Of a stretch of 64,000 bases of DNA, positions 25,769 to 35,387 are shown one piece after another. Every line of letters begins with the position of its first letter. Within the stretch, counting starts at the first letter, position 1. The notes under the pieces are model-generated. The model had not been told where the DNA came from and did no database searches. It was given only the letters and a program-made list of their open reading frames with translations. The stretch is from Sediminicoccus sp. KRV36 (lineage in GTDB: Bacteria > Pseudomonadota > Alphaproteobacteria > Acetobacterales > Acetobacteraceae). The DNA lies in assembly GCF_023243115.1 (NCBI RefSeq), contig NZ_CP085081.1, positions 3,803,001 to 3,867,000 on the forward strand, in the 5' to 3' direction. A program made the translations under genes and the position numbers.

Positions 25769-28630
25769 CTACGCGCTGAGCAGCCGCTCCACCAGGACGC
25801 GCTGCGCCGGGCCCTCGCCGCGCGTGAAGCCCGGATGCAGCCCGTCCAGGACGCGCACGCCCGCCGCCTGCGCCACATCCCGCGCGACGCCGGGCGGCGC
25901 CACCAGCACATCGCCCAGCGCCATGATGGCCGGGCCCTCCGCCGGCGGCAGGCCCGGCAGGCCCAGGTGCCGCCAGGCCCAGCCATGCGCCGTGACCCAT
26001 CCGCTGCCGCTTTGCGCGCAGGGTTCCGGGCGCAGCACGCCCAGCCCCTCGCGCAGCAGCGTCAGCAGGCCGGGCTCCAGCCCTGGCAGCCCGGTATCGA
26101 GCCAGAGGCGCGGCTGGCGCGGCCCGATGAAGCTCGCCGCCAGCGCGGCCCCGGCCGGGCCCGCATCGCGCGCGGCGAGCGGCAGGTCCCGGCTGATGGC
26201 GAGCAGCGCGGCCAGGCCGGCCTGCGGCCCCCCGGCATAGGCATGCTCCAGCACGCGGGCATAGGCGGCGGCGATGCGCGGGGGGTTCAGCTCCCAATCG
26301 GCCCAGCGCCGCGCCAATTCGCCCATCGCCGCGCGCTGGCCGGCATCGCGCCCCAATTCGAGCAGGGTCGCCGCAAGCTCCGCCGGATCCGCCGGCTCGG
26401 CGATCAGCCGGCAGCCGGCCGCCTCCAGCTCCGCCATCGCGCCATGCCGGTTGGCGATCAGCGGCAGGCCGGCCATCAGCACATCCTTGACCGCGCCCGA
26501 GGTCTCGCCCCGGCTGCCGCGGCGCAGCTGGATCGCCAGATCGGCGGCGGCGAGCCAGCTGCGATAGAGTGCCGGCGGCGCGCGCCCCGGGAACAGCACG
26601 GCCTCGCCCAGGCCCCGCCGCTGCGCTTCGGCCTGCAGCATGGCGTCCATGCCGTCCACGGCGCCGCCGATGAAGACGAGCCGGGCCGAGGGCGCCTGCC
26701 GGGCCAGCAGCGCGAAGGCGCCGAGAATCCGCTCCGGCAGCTTCTGCGGCGTCAGCAGCCCGAAGGAGGCGACGAGCAGCGTATCCTCCGCAAGGCCCAG
26801 CGCCGCGCGCGCGGCGGCGCGGTCGGCCAGCGGCAGCGGCTGCCGCAGATGGGGGATGATGGTGGTATGCGCCACGGCCGCGGCGCCATACTCGATTTCC
26901 AGCAGCCAGCGCGCATGCCCCGAATGCAGCACCACGCCATGCGCCTCGGCCAGGGGGCCCGCGGTGCCGGCCAGTTCGCGCGTGCTGAACAGGCTGGTGT
27001 AGCCCTCCTCCCGGACCATGCGGGCGGCGCGCGCCTCCAGCGCATCGCCGCGCCGGTCGAGCCAGTTGCGCAGGTCGGTGATGGCGGCTTCATGCAGCGT
27101 GACCACGCCCGGGATGCGCGGCAGCAGCTCGGTCAGGCTGCGCGCATGCATGGGGTTGTTGCCGATCTGATAGAGCACGCGGTCAAAGCGGCCGCCGGCT
27201 TCGGCGAAATCCTCCTCGCTCATCCAGGGCATGCGGCCGGCCAGCGGGCCTTCGGGCGGCTCGGCGCTGACCAGCGTCACGGCGTAATGCGCGGCCAGCA
27301 CGGGGGCGAGTTCGGCCGTGTAGTCGGCGATGCCGCTGGGCGTCGGCGGCAGGGGGGAGACGATGGCGAGGCTGGTGCGGCGCCTGGGGCGGGCCCGGCC
27401 GGAATTGGCCTTGGAGGGGGACGCGCGGTCAAACGCCGCCCAGGCCTGCGCCGCCACGCGGTCCCAGCTGAATTCCCGGGCGCGGCGCGGGCCATAGGCG
27501 GCCAGGTCGGCGCGCAATTCGGGGGCTTCCAGCAGGCGCTGGATCAGGCCGCTCAGGGCCGGTGCGTCCTGCGGGTCGAACAGCGCATCGGCGCGGCCGA
27601 TCACCTCGGGCAGGGCGGACACCCGGCTGGCGATGCAGGGGGCGCCGCAGGCCATCGCCTCCAGCAGCGGCAGGCCGAACCCCTCGGCGAGGGAGGGGAA
27701 GACGAACAGCCCGCAGGCGGCATAAAGCCCTGGCAGATCCGCCTCGGGGATGAAGGGCAGGCAGACCAGATCCGCCTCGGCCAGCCCGGCGGCCTGCGCC
27801 TGCGCGCGCAGATGCGGCGGGTTCACATGGCCGATGGCCAGCCGGTGCCGCGCCCGCAGCCCCTCGGGCAGCGCCGCATGGGCGCGCAGCAGCAGCGACT
27901 CGTTCTTGCGGAAATCCCCGGCGCCGAGATAGAGCAGGAAACCCTCCTCCAGTCCGTAGCGGCGCAGCAGCGCGGCGCGCGCCGCCGGATCCGGGGCGGG
28001 CGCCGCGAAGCCCGGGGAGACCCCGCCGCCCACCACCACCACACGATCAGGCGGCAGCGGCAGGTGGCGCAGCACCTCCGCCCGGGTCGCCTCGGAATTG
28101 GCCAGCAGGGGGGCGCAGGCGGCGAGTTCATCGAGGCAGCGCGCATACCAGGGCACCAGCCCCGCCTCGCGCCAGTGCCCGTCCAGATACATCTCCCGCA
28201 GGGTCAGGGGGATGAGGTCATGCACGGTGGCGGCGATGGCCGGGCGCTCCAGCTCGGCCGGCCAGGTGGTGACGACATCATGCCGCAGCCCCTCGAAGAC
28301 CGAGCCCAGATGCAGCAGGTCGGGCGCGGCCTCGGCGATGGCCTGGGCGCGGATATGCTCGGCCAGGCGGCGCAGCGGCGCCTGGGGCAGCTTGCCCGCG
28401 GCGCAGCCCTCGGGCGCGGTCCAGCGGCGGATCGCCTCGGGGCCCAGGATCGGCGCGAATTCCGCCGCCAGCCGCGCGGCCGGCTCAGCAAGGCGCATGT
28501 TGAGCAGGATCTGCACCTCACGGCCGCCGCGCCCGCGCACCAGGGCGCGGGCCAGTTCCAGGCTGTATCGCCCAAGGCCGGCATGCCGGGCGGCGCCCTG
28601 GACGCCCTGCAGATCCAGCAGCAGCCGCAC
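25769..28630 (-). CDS. Tandem GT4-family glycosyltransferase (two GT-B modules)
   Basis: 953 residues. Residues 1-400 form a first GT4 module: LLLDLQGVQGAARHAGLGRYSLEL, then VVVVGGGVSPGF, YLGAGDFRKNESLLLRAH and FPSLAEGFGLPLLEAMACGAPCIAS with the retaining E-x7-E motif. From about 410 a second starts with AIVSPLPPTPSGIADYTAELAP and includes SFGLLTPQKLPERILGAF and RRGSRGETSGAVKDVLMAGLPLIA. Residues from about 790 form a smaller tail of unknown role. It probably builds an extracellular or capsular glycan in the cytoplasm. It follows the TPR-glycosyltransferase gene by 3 bases. Confidence 0.85.
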   Translation of the reverse strand: MRLLLDLQGVQGAARHAGLGRYSLELARALVRGRGGREVQILLNMRLAEPAARLAAEFAPILGPEAIRRWTAPEGCAAGKLPQAPLRRLAEHIRAQAIAEAAPDLLHLGSVFEGLRHDVVTTWPAELERPAIAATVHDLIPLTLREMYLDGHWREAGLVPWYARCLDELAACAPLLANSEATRAEVLRHLPLPPDRVVVVGGGVSPGFAAPAPDPAARAALLRRYGLEEGFLLYLGAGDFRKNESLLLRAHAALPEGLRARHRLAIGHVNPPHLRAQAQAAGLAEADLVCLPFIPEADLPGLYAACGLFVFPSLAEGFGLPLLEAMACGAPCIASRVSALPEVIGRADALFDPQDAPALSGLIQRLLEAPELRADLAAYGPRRAREFSWDRVAAQAWAAFDRASPSKANSGRARPRRRTSLAIVSPLPPTPSGIADYTAELAPVLAAHYAVTLVSAEPPEGPLAGRMPWMSEEDFAEAGGRFDRVLYQIGNNPMHARSLTELLPRIPGVVTLHEAAITDLRNWLDRRGDALEARAARMVREEGYTSLFSTRELAGTAGPLAEAHGVVLHSGHARWLLEIEYGAAAVAHTTIIPHLRQPLPLADRAAARAALGLAEDTLLVASFGLLTPQKLPERILGAFALLARQAPSARLVFIGGAVDGMDAMLQAEAQRRGLGEAVLFPGRAPPALYRSWLAAADLAIQLRRGSRGETSGAVKDVLMAGLPLIANRHGAMAELEAAGCRLIAEPADPAELAATLLELGRDAGQRAAMGELARRWADWELNPPRIAAAYARVLEHAYAGGPQAGLAALLAISRDLPLAARDAGPAGAALAASFIGPRQPRLWLDTGLPGLEPGLLTLLREGLGVLRPEPCAQSGSGWVTAHGWAWRHLGLPGLPPAEGPAIMALGDVLVAPPGVARDVAQAAGVRVLDGLHPGFTRGEGPAQRVLVERLLSA

Positions 28631-28633
28631 CCC

Positions 28634-31618
28634 TCAGCCCTTGCGGGAGGCGGTGAGACGCAGCGCGGCCCGCCCGGCCTCACCGCCCGGCAAGGGGGCG
28701 GCGGCATCGCCCGGGGCGCCGCGCAGCCGGGCCTCCAGGGCCAGCAGCCGCGCCGGGGTCACGCCGCGCGCCTCACCGCCATCGGGCAGCATCACGGCCT
28801 CGATCATGGCCAGCCGGGCCGCGACATCGCCCTCGGCGGCCCATTGCAGAGCCATGACGCGCAGTGGCGGCACGCTGCGATCCTCCATGGCGAGGGCGAT
28901 CCGCACCTCGCCCGCCGCATCCGTCTCCAGGCTGAGCGGCAGGATCAGCGCGCCCCCGGCCTCGGGCAGGGCCACGCGGCCGCCGGGATGCCGAAGCTGG
29001 CTCGAAGCACCCGGCCGGACTTGGAGATGCAGCAGCACGCGCAGGCCGCCCGCCGCTTCCGGCGGCACCCGCAGGCGCAGCACCGCATCGGGCGCCAGGG
29101 CCGCCACACCCGTCGCATCCGCCGCCTGGCTCCAGCCCTCGGCCAGGGTGCCCAGCCAATCCTGGCGGGTGGCGGCGGCGCCATAGATGACGGCGCGGCC
29201 GGGTGCCAGGACCTCGGCCTCGGTCGCGGCGGCGAGGATTTCGCGCAGCGCCACGCGGATGGGCCGCCGCTCGCCCTCGGCCGGCGGGTCGGTCCCGCCG
29301 GGGGCGGGCGGGTCGGTCGCGCCATCGAGCACGAGGCGGATGGTGGCCGGCCCGGCGGGCAGGTCCAGCGCCAGCATCGCCTCCTGCCCCGGCGCCAGCT
29401 CCGCCCATTGCAGCGGTGCGTCGCCGGCGGCGAGGCCGGCGCGATTTTCCTGCACCCAGGGCACCGCCTGCAGCCGGAACCACAGCCGCAACGGCGTCTC
29501 ACAATGCAGCTGCAGCGTGCCTGAGGGGCCGATCAGCCAGGCGCCCGGCGCCTCCGGCGGCTCGAAACCGGCGCCAAGCGTGAGCAGCTGTCCTGGCATG
29601 CCCGGATGCTCGGCGGCGGTCGAGAAGCTGAGCCGGCTGCCGGGGATGAGGCGCGGGGCTTCGGCCATGGGGCGCTGCGGGGCCGGGGCGGCCATGCAGC
29701 TGGCGACCTCATCCAGGAAATGCCGCGTCACCTCGGGCCAGCCGCGCGGGGTGAAGCCGGCGCGCAGCCGCGCCTCGGCCGCGGCCAGGGCGGCGCGGTC
29801 GGTCAGGAAATGCCGCACGCGGGCGGCGATGTCGCGCGGGGAAAAGGCGTCAATCGGCTCGGCGAAGCCGGCGGCGGCCTCGGGCGTCGCACCCTCCATG
29901 GCGGCGAGGCAGAGCTTGCCGAGGGCCAGGGATTCGCCCACCGGCAGCCCCCAGCCTTCGGTGAAGGAGGGAAAGATCGTGAAGAGGCAGCCGCGATACA
30001 GCGCCTCCAGCTCGGGGTCGGAGACGCCATGCACCACGCGGATGCGGCCCTCCAGGAAGCGCGTGGATTCCAGCTGCGCCATCAGATCCGCCACGCGCCA
30101 GCCAGGCCGGCCGACCAGCAGCAGCGGCGGCGGCTCCAGCCCCTCGCGCAGCAGGATCTGCCAGGCCTGGAACAGCGCCATGTGGTTCTTGCGGGATTCG
30201 ATGGTGCCGACGCACAGCACGTAGTCCTGGCCGCGCAGATCGGCGACGGCGGCCGGGAAGGCCAGCGCATCCGGCGGGCTGCTGCCCGCGCTGTTGCCGA
30301 GGCGATGGGCCAGCGGCATGGGCCGGATCGGGATGGGGGCAGCCTCCATCGCGGCAAGGCGCCGGCCCAGCTCGGCCGCCGTGAATTCCGAGATGGTGAG
30401 CGCGAAATCCCACAGCTCGGCGCCCTCGGCCAGGCCCTGGCGGAAGGCGGCGACGGTGCCCTCGCTGGTATGCTCGGGATGGGTGAGGGGAATGAGGTCA
30501 AAGACCAGCACGCCGATGCGCAGCCCCGCTGCCCGCAGCCGCGCCAGCGCGCTGGGCACGCCGGCCCAGAACCAGAAGGCCCCCATGATGAAGAACAACC
30601 GCGCCGAGGGCAGGTGCGTCACCTCCGCGCGGTCCATGGCCCCGCTGACCAGCGCCTCGGCGCGCGGCAGGTCATGCGGCTCATGCAGGCAATAGGCGAT
30701 GATGGCGGCCATATCCTCGGCCGCCAGGGTCCAGAGCGGGCCGAAGCGCTCGGCCAGGAAGACGAAGCGGGCCTCTTCGCGCGCGGCCGCATCCTCCAGG
30801 ATGCCCTCGCAGAGGCCCAGCTGTACGCGCTGGATGCCGGTGGCGCGCCCGGTATCGCGCAGCATGGCCAGCAGGTCCGTCACGTCATAAAGCCGGCTGC
30901 CGCCCGGCACGCCCGCCTCGGCCGGCACGCCGCCGGCGCGGCGGATCGCCTGCCAGTTCCGCCGCTCGGGCCGCAGGGCGAAGGCCTCGCGCGCGGCGGC
31001 GATGGCCGCCTGCCGCTTTCCCGCCAGCAGCAGCGCCGCCGCATGGGCGCGATGCGCGGCCGGGTCCTGCGGCGTGCGGGCGAGGTCCTGCTCGGCCTCG
31101 TGCAGGCGCTCCAGCGCCAGGCGCTCGCGCTCGGAGAGCACGCGCGGCGAGGCGCCGGGCAGGCGGGGTCGGCGCTCGATGCCGGCAAGGGCGGCCAGCT
31201 CCTCGGCCGCGTGGTTGATCGGTGCGAGCTGGTCCGAAAGCGCATAGGCCTGCGCCGCTTCCTCCAGCCGGCCCTGGAGCTTCAGGGCATGGCCGAGTTG
31301 CAGCGCCACGTCATGGTCACGCGGTGCCAGCTCCTGCGCGCGGCGATAGGCCTGCTCGGCCCCCGGCAGATCGCCCGCCTCCTTCAGCGCATGGCCGAGC
31401 TGCACCCAGATGGGCGCATCCTCTGGCCGCCGCGTGAGGTAGTCCTGATAGCGGGCCGCCGCTTCGGGCCAGTTGCGCTGGTTGCGCGCGGCATCCCCCG
31501 CATCACGCAGGGCATCGGCGGCCTGGCGCGCGGCCTCCGCCGCGGCGCGGGCAGCCCTTCGCCCCTGTTCCGCCGCCCGCGCGGCCCGCCAACGGGATAA
31601 AAGGGCGAATGGGTTCAA
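28634..31618 (-). CDS. TPR-GT4 glycosyltransferase fusion with beta-rich tail
   Basis: 994 residues. An Ala/Arg-rich coiled segment (10-45) leads into about three TPR units (RNWPEAAARYQDYLTRRPED, GDLPGAEQAYRRAQELAPRD, GRLEEAAQAYALSDQLAPIN). The central 250-640 region is a GT4 glycosyltransferase with VLCVGTIESRKNHMALFQAW and FPSFTEGWGLPVGESLALGKLCLA. Residues 660-994 look beta-sandwich-like without a known motif. The layout recalls fused polysaccharide-assembly enzymes. It is the first gene of a two-gene operon with the tandem glycosyltransferase. Confidence 0.82.
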   Translation of the reverse strand: MNPFALLSRWRAARAAEQGRRAARAAAEAARQAADALRDAGDAARNQRNWPEAAARYQDYLTRRPEDAPIWVQLGHALKEAGDLPGAEQAYRRAQELAPRDHDVALQLGHALKLQGRLEEAAQAYALSDQLAPINHAAEELAALAGIERRPRLPGASPRVLSERERLALERLHEAEQDLARTPQDPAAHRAHAAALLLAGKRQAAIAAAREAFALRPERRNWQAIRRAGGVPAEAGVPGGSRLYDVTDLLAMLRDTGRATGIQRVQLGLCEGILEDAAAREEARFVFLAERFGPLWTLAAEDMAAIIAYCLHEPHDLPRAEALVSGAMDRAEVTHLPSARLFFIMGAFWFWAGVPSALARLRAAGLRIGVLVFDLIPLTHPEHTSEGTVAAFRQGLAEGAELWDFALTISEFTAAELGRRLAAMEAAPIPIRPMPLAHRLGNSAGSSPPDALAFPAAVADLRGQDYVLCVGTIESRKNHMALFQAWQILLREGLEPPPLLLVGRPGWRVADLMAQLESTRFLEGRIRVVHGVSDPELEALYRGCLFTIFPSFTEGWGLPVGESLALGKLCLAAMEGATPEAAAGFAEPIDAFSPRDIAARVRHFLTDRAALAAAEARLRAGFTPRGWPEVTRHFLDEVASCMAAPAPQRPMAEAPRLIPGSRLSFSTAAEHPGMPGQLLTLGAGFEPPEAPGAWLIGPSGTLQLHCETPLRLWFRLQAVPWVQENRAGLAAGDAPLQWAELAPGQEAMLALDLPAGPATIRLVLDGATDPPAPGGTDPPAEGERRPIRVALREILAAATEAEVLAPGRAVIYGAAATRQDWLGTLAEGWSQAADATGVAALAPDAVLRLRVPPEAAGGLRVLLHLQVRPGASSQLRHPGGRVALPEAGGALILPLSLETDAAGEVRIALAMEDRSVPPLRVMALQWAAEGDVAARLAMIEAVMLPDGGEARGVTPARLLALEARLRGAPGDAAAPLPGGEAGRAALRLTASRKG

Positions 31619-31695
31619 GGACCGGCTCCGGGGATGGGTGATTCAATCCCCGGAGCGGCGCACGCCGTCAAGCATGCCCCTGGATGCGCAACGGC

Positions 31696-32574
31696 TCAGC
31701 CGCGGCGATGCACCAGCGCGTCGTAATCCTTCATCAGCGTCTCGGTGATGGTGCCGGGGGTGAAATCCCGGGCGCCGATGCGGCGCACCGGCGTCACCTC
31801 GGCCGCCGTGCCGGCCAGGAACACCTCGGTCGCCTGGGCCAGCTCATCGGGGTGGATCACGCGCTCCACCACCTTCATCTGGCGCTTCTGCGCCAGCGCC
31901 ATCACGGTGCGGCGGGTGATGCCGTCCAGGAAGCAGGTGGGCTTGGGCGTGTGCACCTCGCCATTCATCACGAAGAAGGCGTTGGCGCCGGTCGCCTCCG
32001 CGAGGTCCCCCTTCCAGTCGAGCATCATGGCATCATCCGCACCTTCATCCATGGCGGCCTCCTTGCTCATGGTGCCGATCATGTAGAGGCCGGCGGCCTT
32101 GCTGGCGGTGGGGGCGGTCTCGGGGTGCGGGCGGCGCCACTTCGCCATGGCGAGGTTCACGCCCGTCATGCGCTGCTCCACGCCGAAATAGGCGCCCCAT
32201 TCCCAGACGGCGATGGCGAGCTGCACCTTGGTGGCGCGGGCGGCGACCCCCATCTCCTCCGAGCCGCGCCAGGCGATGGGGCGGACATAGGCGTTGGTCA
32301 GGCCATTGCGCAGGAGGGTCTCGTTGCAGGCATCATCGATCTGCTGGGCGGTGTAGGGGATTTCGAAGCCAAGGATGCGGCCGGACTGGATCAGCCGCTC
32401 GGTATGCTCGCGCAGCTTGAAGATTTCGCCGCCATAGCAGCGCTCGCCCTCGAACACGGCCGAGGCATAGTGCAAACCATGGGAGAGGACGTGCAGCTTG
32501 GATTCGCGCCAGGGGCGGAACTCTCCATTCCACCAGATCACGCCGTCGCGGTCGTCGAAGGGAACCAGGGCCAT
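31696..32574 (-). CDS. ilvE: Branched-chain amino acid aminotransferase
   Basis: 292 residues from ATG 32574, chosen because GGAGG lies 7 bases upstream. Fold-type IV PLP enzyme: VIWWNGEFRPWRESKLHVLSHGLHYASAVFEGERCY, PLP Lys159 in PTASKAAGLYM, then GDLAEATGANAFFV and LDGITRRTVM. It transfers amino groups between glutamate and the leucine, isoleucine and valine keto acids. It is divergent from petP. Confidence 0.93.
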   Translation of the reverse strand: MALVPFDDRDGVIWWNGEFRPWRESKLHVLSHGLHYASAVFEGERCYGGEIFKLREHTERLIQSGRILGFEIPYTAQQIDDACNETLLRNGLTNAYVRPIAWRGSEEMGVAARATKVQLAIAVWEWGAYFGVEQRMTGVNLAMAKWRRPHPETAPTASKAAGLYMIGTMSKEAAMDEGADDAMMLDWKGDLAEATGANAFFVMNGEVHTPKPTCFLDGITRRTVMALAQKRQMKVVERVIHPDELAQATEVFLAGTAAEVTPVRRIGARDFTPGTITETLMKDYDALVHRRG

Positions 32575-32661
32575 GTTTGTCCTCCATAGCGCCAAGTGAG
32601 ACCCGAACGGAATGCCGGGTATTGGGTTGGCGCATCATCCTGTCGTCTTACTCGATCTTTG

Positions 32662-32667
32662 TAGAAT
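32662..32667 (+). promoter_or_regulatory. Possible -10 element of the petP operon
   Basis: TAGAAT matches the sigma-70 -10 consensus at five of six bases in an AT-richer stretch of the ilvE-petP gap. It would place the transcript start near 32674, just before ATG 32687. No good -35 is seen at standard spacing. Confidence 0.3.
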
Positions 32668-32686
32668 GACTGGAAAAAATGTGTCA

Positions 32687-33322
32687 ATGAAGCTGACCGA
32701 AAACGGGAACATGGCTGCCATGCCGGAAACACTGAAGTCCGACAATTCCCCCGCCCCCAACACCCTGGGATCGGGCGGCACCCGCAGCCTGCTCTTCCTG
32801 CGCGAGGAGGAGCTGCGCCTGGCGCAGGACCTGCTCTATTTCGGCTATCGCGACTTCACCGCCGGGGCGGACCGCATCCTCGCCACGCTGGAGATGGGGC
32901 GCGCGCATCACCGCGTGCTGCACTTCGTCGGCCGGGCGCCGGGCATCAAGGTGGGGGAGCTGCTGGCCATCCTGGACATCACCAAGCAATCGCTCGGCCG
33001 TGTGCTGCAGCCGATGATCGAGCAGGGCTATGTGCGGCAGACCCCGGGCCTTTCCGACAAGCGGCAGCGCCTGCTGAGCCTGACCGAGCAGGGCATGGCG
33101 CTGGAAAGCCGGCTGTTTGCCGCGCAGCGCGAATGGGTGCTGCGCGCCTATCGTGAGGCGGGGCCCCAGGCGGTGGAAGGCTTCCGCCAGGTGATGCGCG
33201 GCCTGATGGGCCCCGATGCCCGCCAGCAATTCGAAGCCCTGGAACGCGCCGCCGCCCCGGGCCGCACCACCCCCGCCTTTTCCCCCAATCCCGCCCCCCG
33301 CATCGAGACCAGAGGAGGCTGA
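32687..33322 (+). CDS. petP: PetP-like MarR-family regulator
   Basis: 211 residues from ATG 32687; ATG 32666 and 32711 are alternatives, and the conserved part begins at LFLREEELRLAQDLLYFGYRDFT. The winged helix follows: GRAHHRVLHFVGRAPGIKVGELLAILDITKQSLGRVLQPMIEQGYVRQ, a near-exact fit to alphaproteobacterial PetP. In Rhodobacter capsulatus PetP and PetR form an operon needed for growth and cytochrome expression. Two bases separate its stop from the petR start. The C-terminal 40 residues are Pro/Arg-rich and probably disordered. Confidence 0.88.
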   Translation: MKLTENGNMAAMPETLKSDNSPAPNTLGSGGTRSLLFLREEELRLAQDLLYFGYRDFTAGADRILATLEMGRAHHRVLHFVGRAPGIKVGELLAILDITKQSLGRVLQPMIEQGYVRQTPGLSDKRQRLLSLTEQGMALESRLFAAQREWVLRAYREAGPQAVEGFRQVMRGLMGPDARQQFEALERAAAPGRTTPAFSPNPAPRIETRGG

Positions 33323-33324
33323 AC

Positions 33325-34029
33325 ATGGCCGAGATGAGCGCCGACATCCTGGTGGTGGATGATGATTCCCGCCTGCGCGCGCTGTTGCAGCGCTTCCTGA
33401 CCGAGCAGGGCCACCGCGTCGCCGTGGCGGGCGATGCGGCCGAGGCGCGTGCGGCGATCGACGCCATGGCCTTCGACCTCCTCGTCCTCGATGTGATGAT
33501 GCCGGGCGAGACCGGGCTGCAACTGGCCGAGCATCTGCGCAGCGAAGGGCATGACACGCCCATCCTCATGCTCACCGCCCGTGGCGATCCCGATGACCGC
33601 GTGGCCGGCTTCGAGCATGGCGCCGATGACTACCTGGCCAAGCCCTTCGATCCGCGCGAATTGGCGCTGCGCATCCGCACCATCCTGCGCCGCGTCACGC
33701 CCCCGGCCCCGCCCGCCGCCCTGCCGGAAGGGCCGATGCAGCTGGGGCTGCGCTGGTTCGACGCCGAGCGCTGCGAATTGCGCGGCCCGGACGGCACGCA
33801 GCGCCTCACGGGCGGCGAGGCCGCCCTGCTCACGGCCCTCGCGCGGCGCGCGGGCGAAGTCCTCTCCCGCGAGGAGATCGCGGTCGCCCTCGGCACGCCC
33901 GATGCGGGCGAGCGCAGCGTGGATGTGCAGGTGACGCGCCTGCGCCGCAAGATCGAGACGGACCCGCGGGAGCCGCGCTTCCTGCACACCATCCGCCACA
34001 AGGGCTATGTGCTGAGGCCCGGCCCGTGA
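33325..34029 (+). CDS. petR: PetR-like OmpR-family response regulator
   Basis: 234 residues. The receiver has VVDDDSRLRALLQRF, phosphorylated Asp56 in FDLLVLDVMMPGE, Thr84 in LTARGD and Lys106 in LAKPFDPRELALRI. The winged-helix output domain ends VDVQVTRLRRKIETDP. It sits between petP and a histidine kinase whose start overlaps its stop (GTGA), giving a three-gene operon in which the kinase is likely its cognate partner. Confidence 0.92.
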   Translation: MAEMSADILVVDDDSRLRALLQRFLTEQGHRVAVAGDAAEARAAIDAMAFDLLVLDVMMPGETGLQLAEHLRSEGHDTPILMLTARGDPDDRVAGFEHGADDYLAKPFDPRELALRIRTILRRVTPPAPPAALPEGPMQLGLRWFDAERCELRGPDGTQRLTGGEAALLTALARRAGEVLSREEIAVALGTPDAGERSVDVQVTRLRRKIETDPREPRFLHTIRHKGYVLRPGP

Positions 34030-35387
34030 AGCCCGCCCTGAAGCGCCCGGACAAGCCGCTGCTGCGGCGGTTCGGCGCCTTCTTCCCGCGTGGCCTGCTG
34101 GCGCGCACCCTGCTGATCATGCTGCTGCCCTTGATCCTGCTGCAGCTTGTCGCGCTGCAGTTATTCTATGGCGGGCATCTGGATGTGATCTCGCGCCGGC
34201 TTTCCGCCGGGCTCGCCGGCGATGTCGCCTTCGTCGCGCATCTGGTGGACCAGGCGCCGGAGGGCATGCGCAACCAGATCCTGCGCGAGGGGAATTGGCG
34301 GCTAGGCGTCTCGCTCGGCTTCGAGCCGGGGCAGCTGCTCGGCACGCCGCCGGCGCGGCCGGCCTGGATGCCCTTCCTGCCGCTGGAGGAGGATCTGGAC
34401 CATGCCCTGCGCGAGCGCATGAACTTCGCCTTCGACGCCGATTGGCACAGCGACCCGCAGGCCATCGTCATCCGCGTGCAGACCGCAACGGGGCTGCTCT
34501 CGGTGGAGGCGCCGCGCAAGCGGCTGTTCAGCAACACGCTCTATGTCTTCGTGCTCTGGCTGGTGGGCTCGGCGCTGCTGCTCTCGGGCATCGCGGTGCT
34601 GTTCATGAAGAACCAGGTGCGCGCCATCCGCCGCCTGGCCGAAGCCTCGGAATCCTTCGGCCTCGGGCGGGACACGGCACCCATCAAGCCCGAGGGCGCC
34701 CGCGAGGTGCGGCAGGCGGCACTCGCCTTCAACGCCATGCAGGGGCGCATCCTGCGCTTCGTGAACCAGCGCACCGAGATGCTGGCCGGCATCAGCCATG
34801 ATCTGCGCACGCCGCTGACGCGCATGCGCCTCGCCATCGCCATGCTGCCGCGCTCGGCCGACACGGCGGAGGATCTGGAGGCGCTCAACCAGGATCTGGA
34901 AGAGATGGAGCGCATGGTGGAGACCTATCTCGCCTTCGCCCGCGGCGAAGGGATCGAGGCGCCGCGCCCCTCGGATCTGGTGGAGCTGGTGGAGGAAATG
35001 GCCGCCAAGGCGCGGCGCAGCGGTGCCAATGTGGAGGTCCGGCTGCCCGGCATCCTGACCCTGCCGCTGCGCGCCGATGCGCTGAAGCGGGCCCTGGGCA
35101 ATCTGCTCGACAATGCGCGGCGGCATGCGCAGCGCGTGGCAATCGGCCTGGCACCGGTGCAGGAGGCCGGGCGGAACTGGGCGGAGCTGACGGTGGATGA
35201 TGACGGCCCGGGCATCCCCGCCGCCGACCGCGCCGAGGCCTTCCGCCCCTTCAGCTCCGGCTCGGCCACCGGCACGGGGCTGGGCCTTGCCATCGCGCGG
35301 GATATCGTGCGCGCGCATGGCGGGGAGATCCTGCTGGAGGAAAGCCCGATGGGCGGGCTGCGCGCGCGCATGCGGCTGCCGGTTTAA
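34026..35387 (+). CDS. EnvZ-like sensor histidine kinase partner of PetR
   Basis: 453 residues starting at GTG 34026, with a 4-base overlap with petR. Membrane helices lie at about 26-48 and 172-194 with a periplasmic sensor of roughly 125 residues between them. A HAMP region follows, then phosphoacceptor His258 in ISHDLRTPLTRMRLAI, the N box LGNLLDNARRHA and the G boxes DDDGPGIP and GTGLGLAIARDI. It probably phosphorylates PetR. The stimulus is unknown. Confidence 0.92.
   Translation: MKPALKRPDKPLLRRFGAFFPRGLLARTLLIMLLPLILLQLVALQLFYGGHLDVISRRLSAGLAGDVAFVAHLVDQAPEGMRNQILREGNWRLGVSLGFEPGQLLGTPPARPAWMPFLPLEEDLDHALRERMNFAFDADWHSDPQAIVIRVQTATGLLSVEAPRKRLFSNTLYVFVLWLVGSALLLSGIAVLFMKNQVRAIRRLAEASESFGLGRDTAPIKPEGAREVRQAALAFNAMQGRILRFVNQRTEMLAGISHDLRTPLTRMRLAIAMLPRSADTAEDLEALNQDLEEMERMVETYLAFARGEGIEAPRPSDLVELVEEMAAKARRSGANVEVRLPGILTLPLRADALKRALGNLLDNARRHAQRVAIGLAPVQEAGRNWAELTVDDDGPGIPAADRAEAFRPFSSGSATGTGLGLAIARDIVRAHGGEILLEESPMGGLRARMRLPV

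Noticed and set aside
25679..29524. Plus-strand open frame of about 1280 codons
   Set aside because: It is antisense to the two glycosyltransferase genes, is rich in Arg/Gln/His/Gly and has no motif.
32612..32686. Earlier start for PetP
   Set aside because: The added residues have no similarity to PetP and lie across a probable -10 element.
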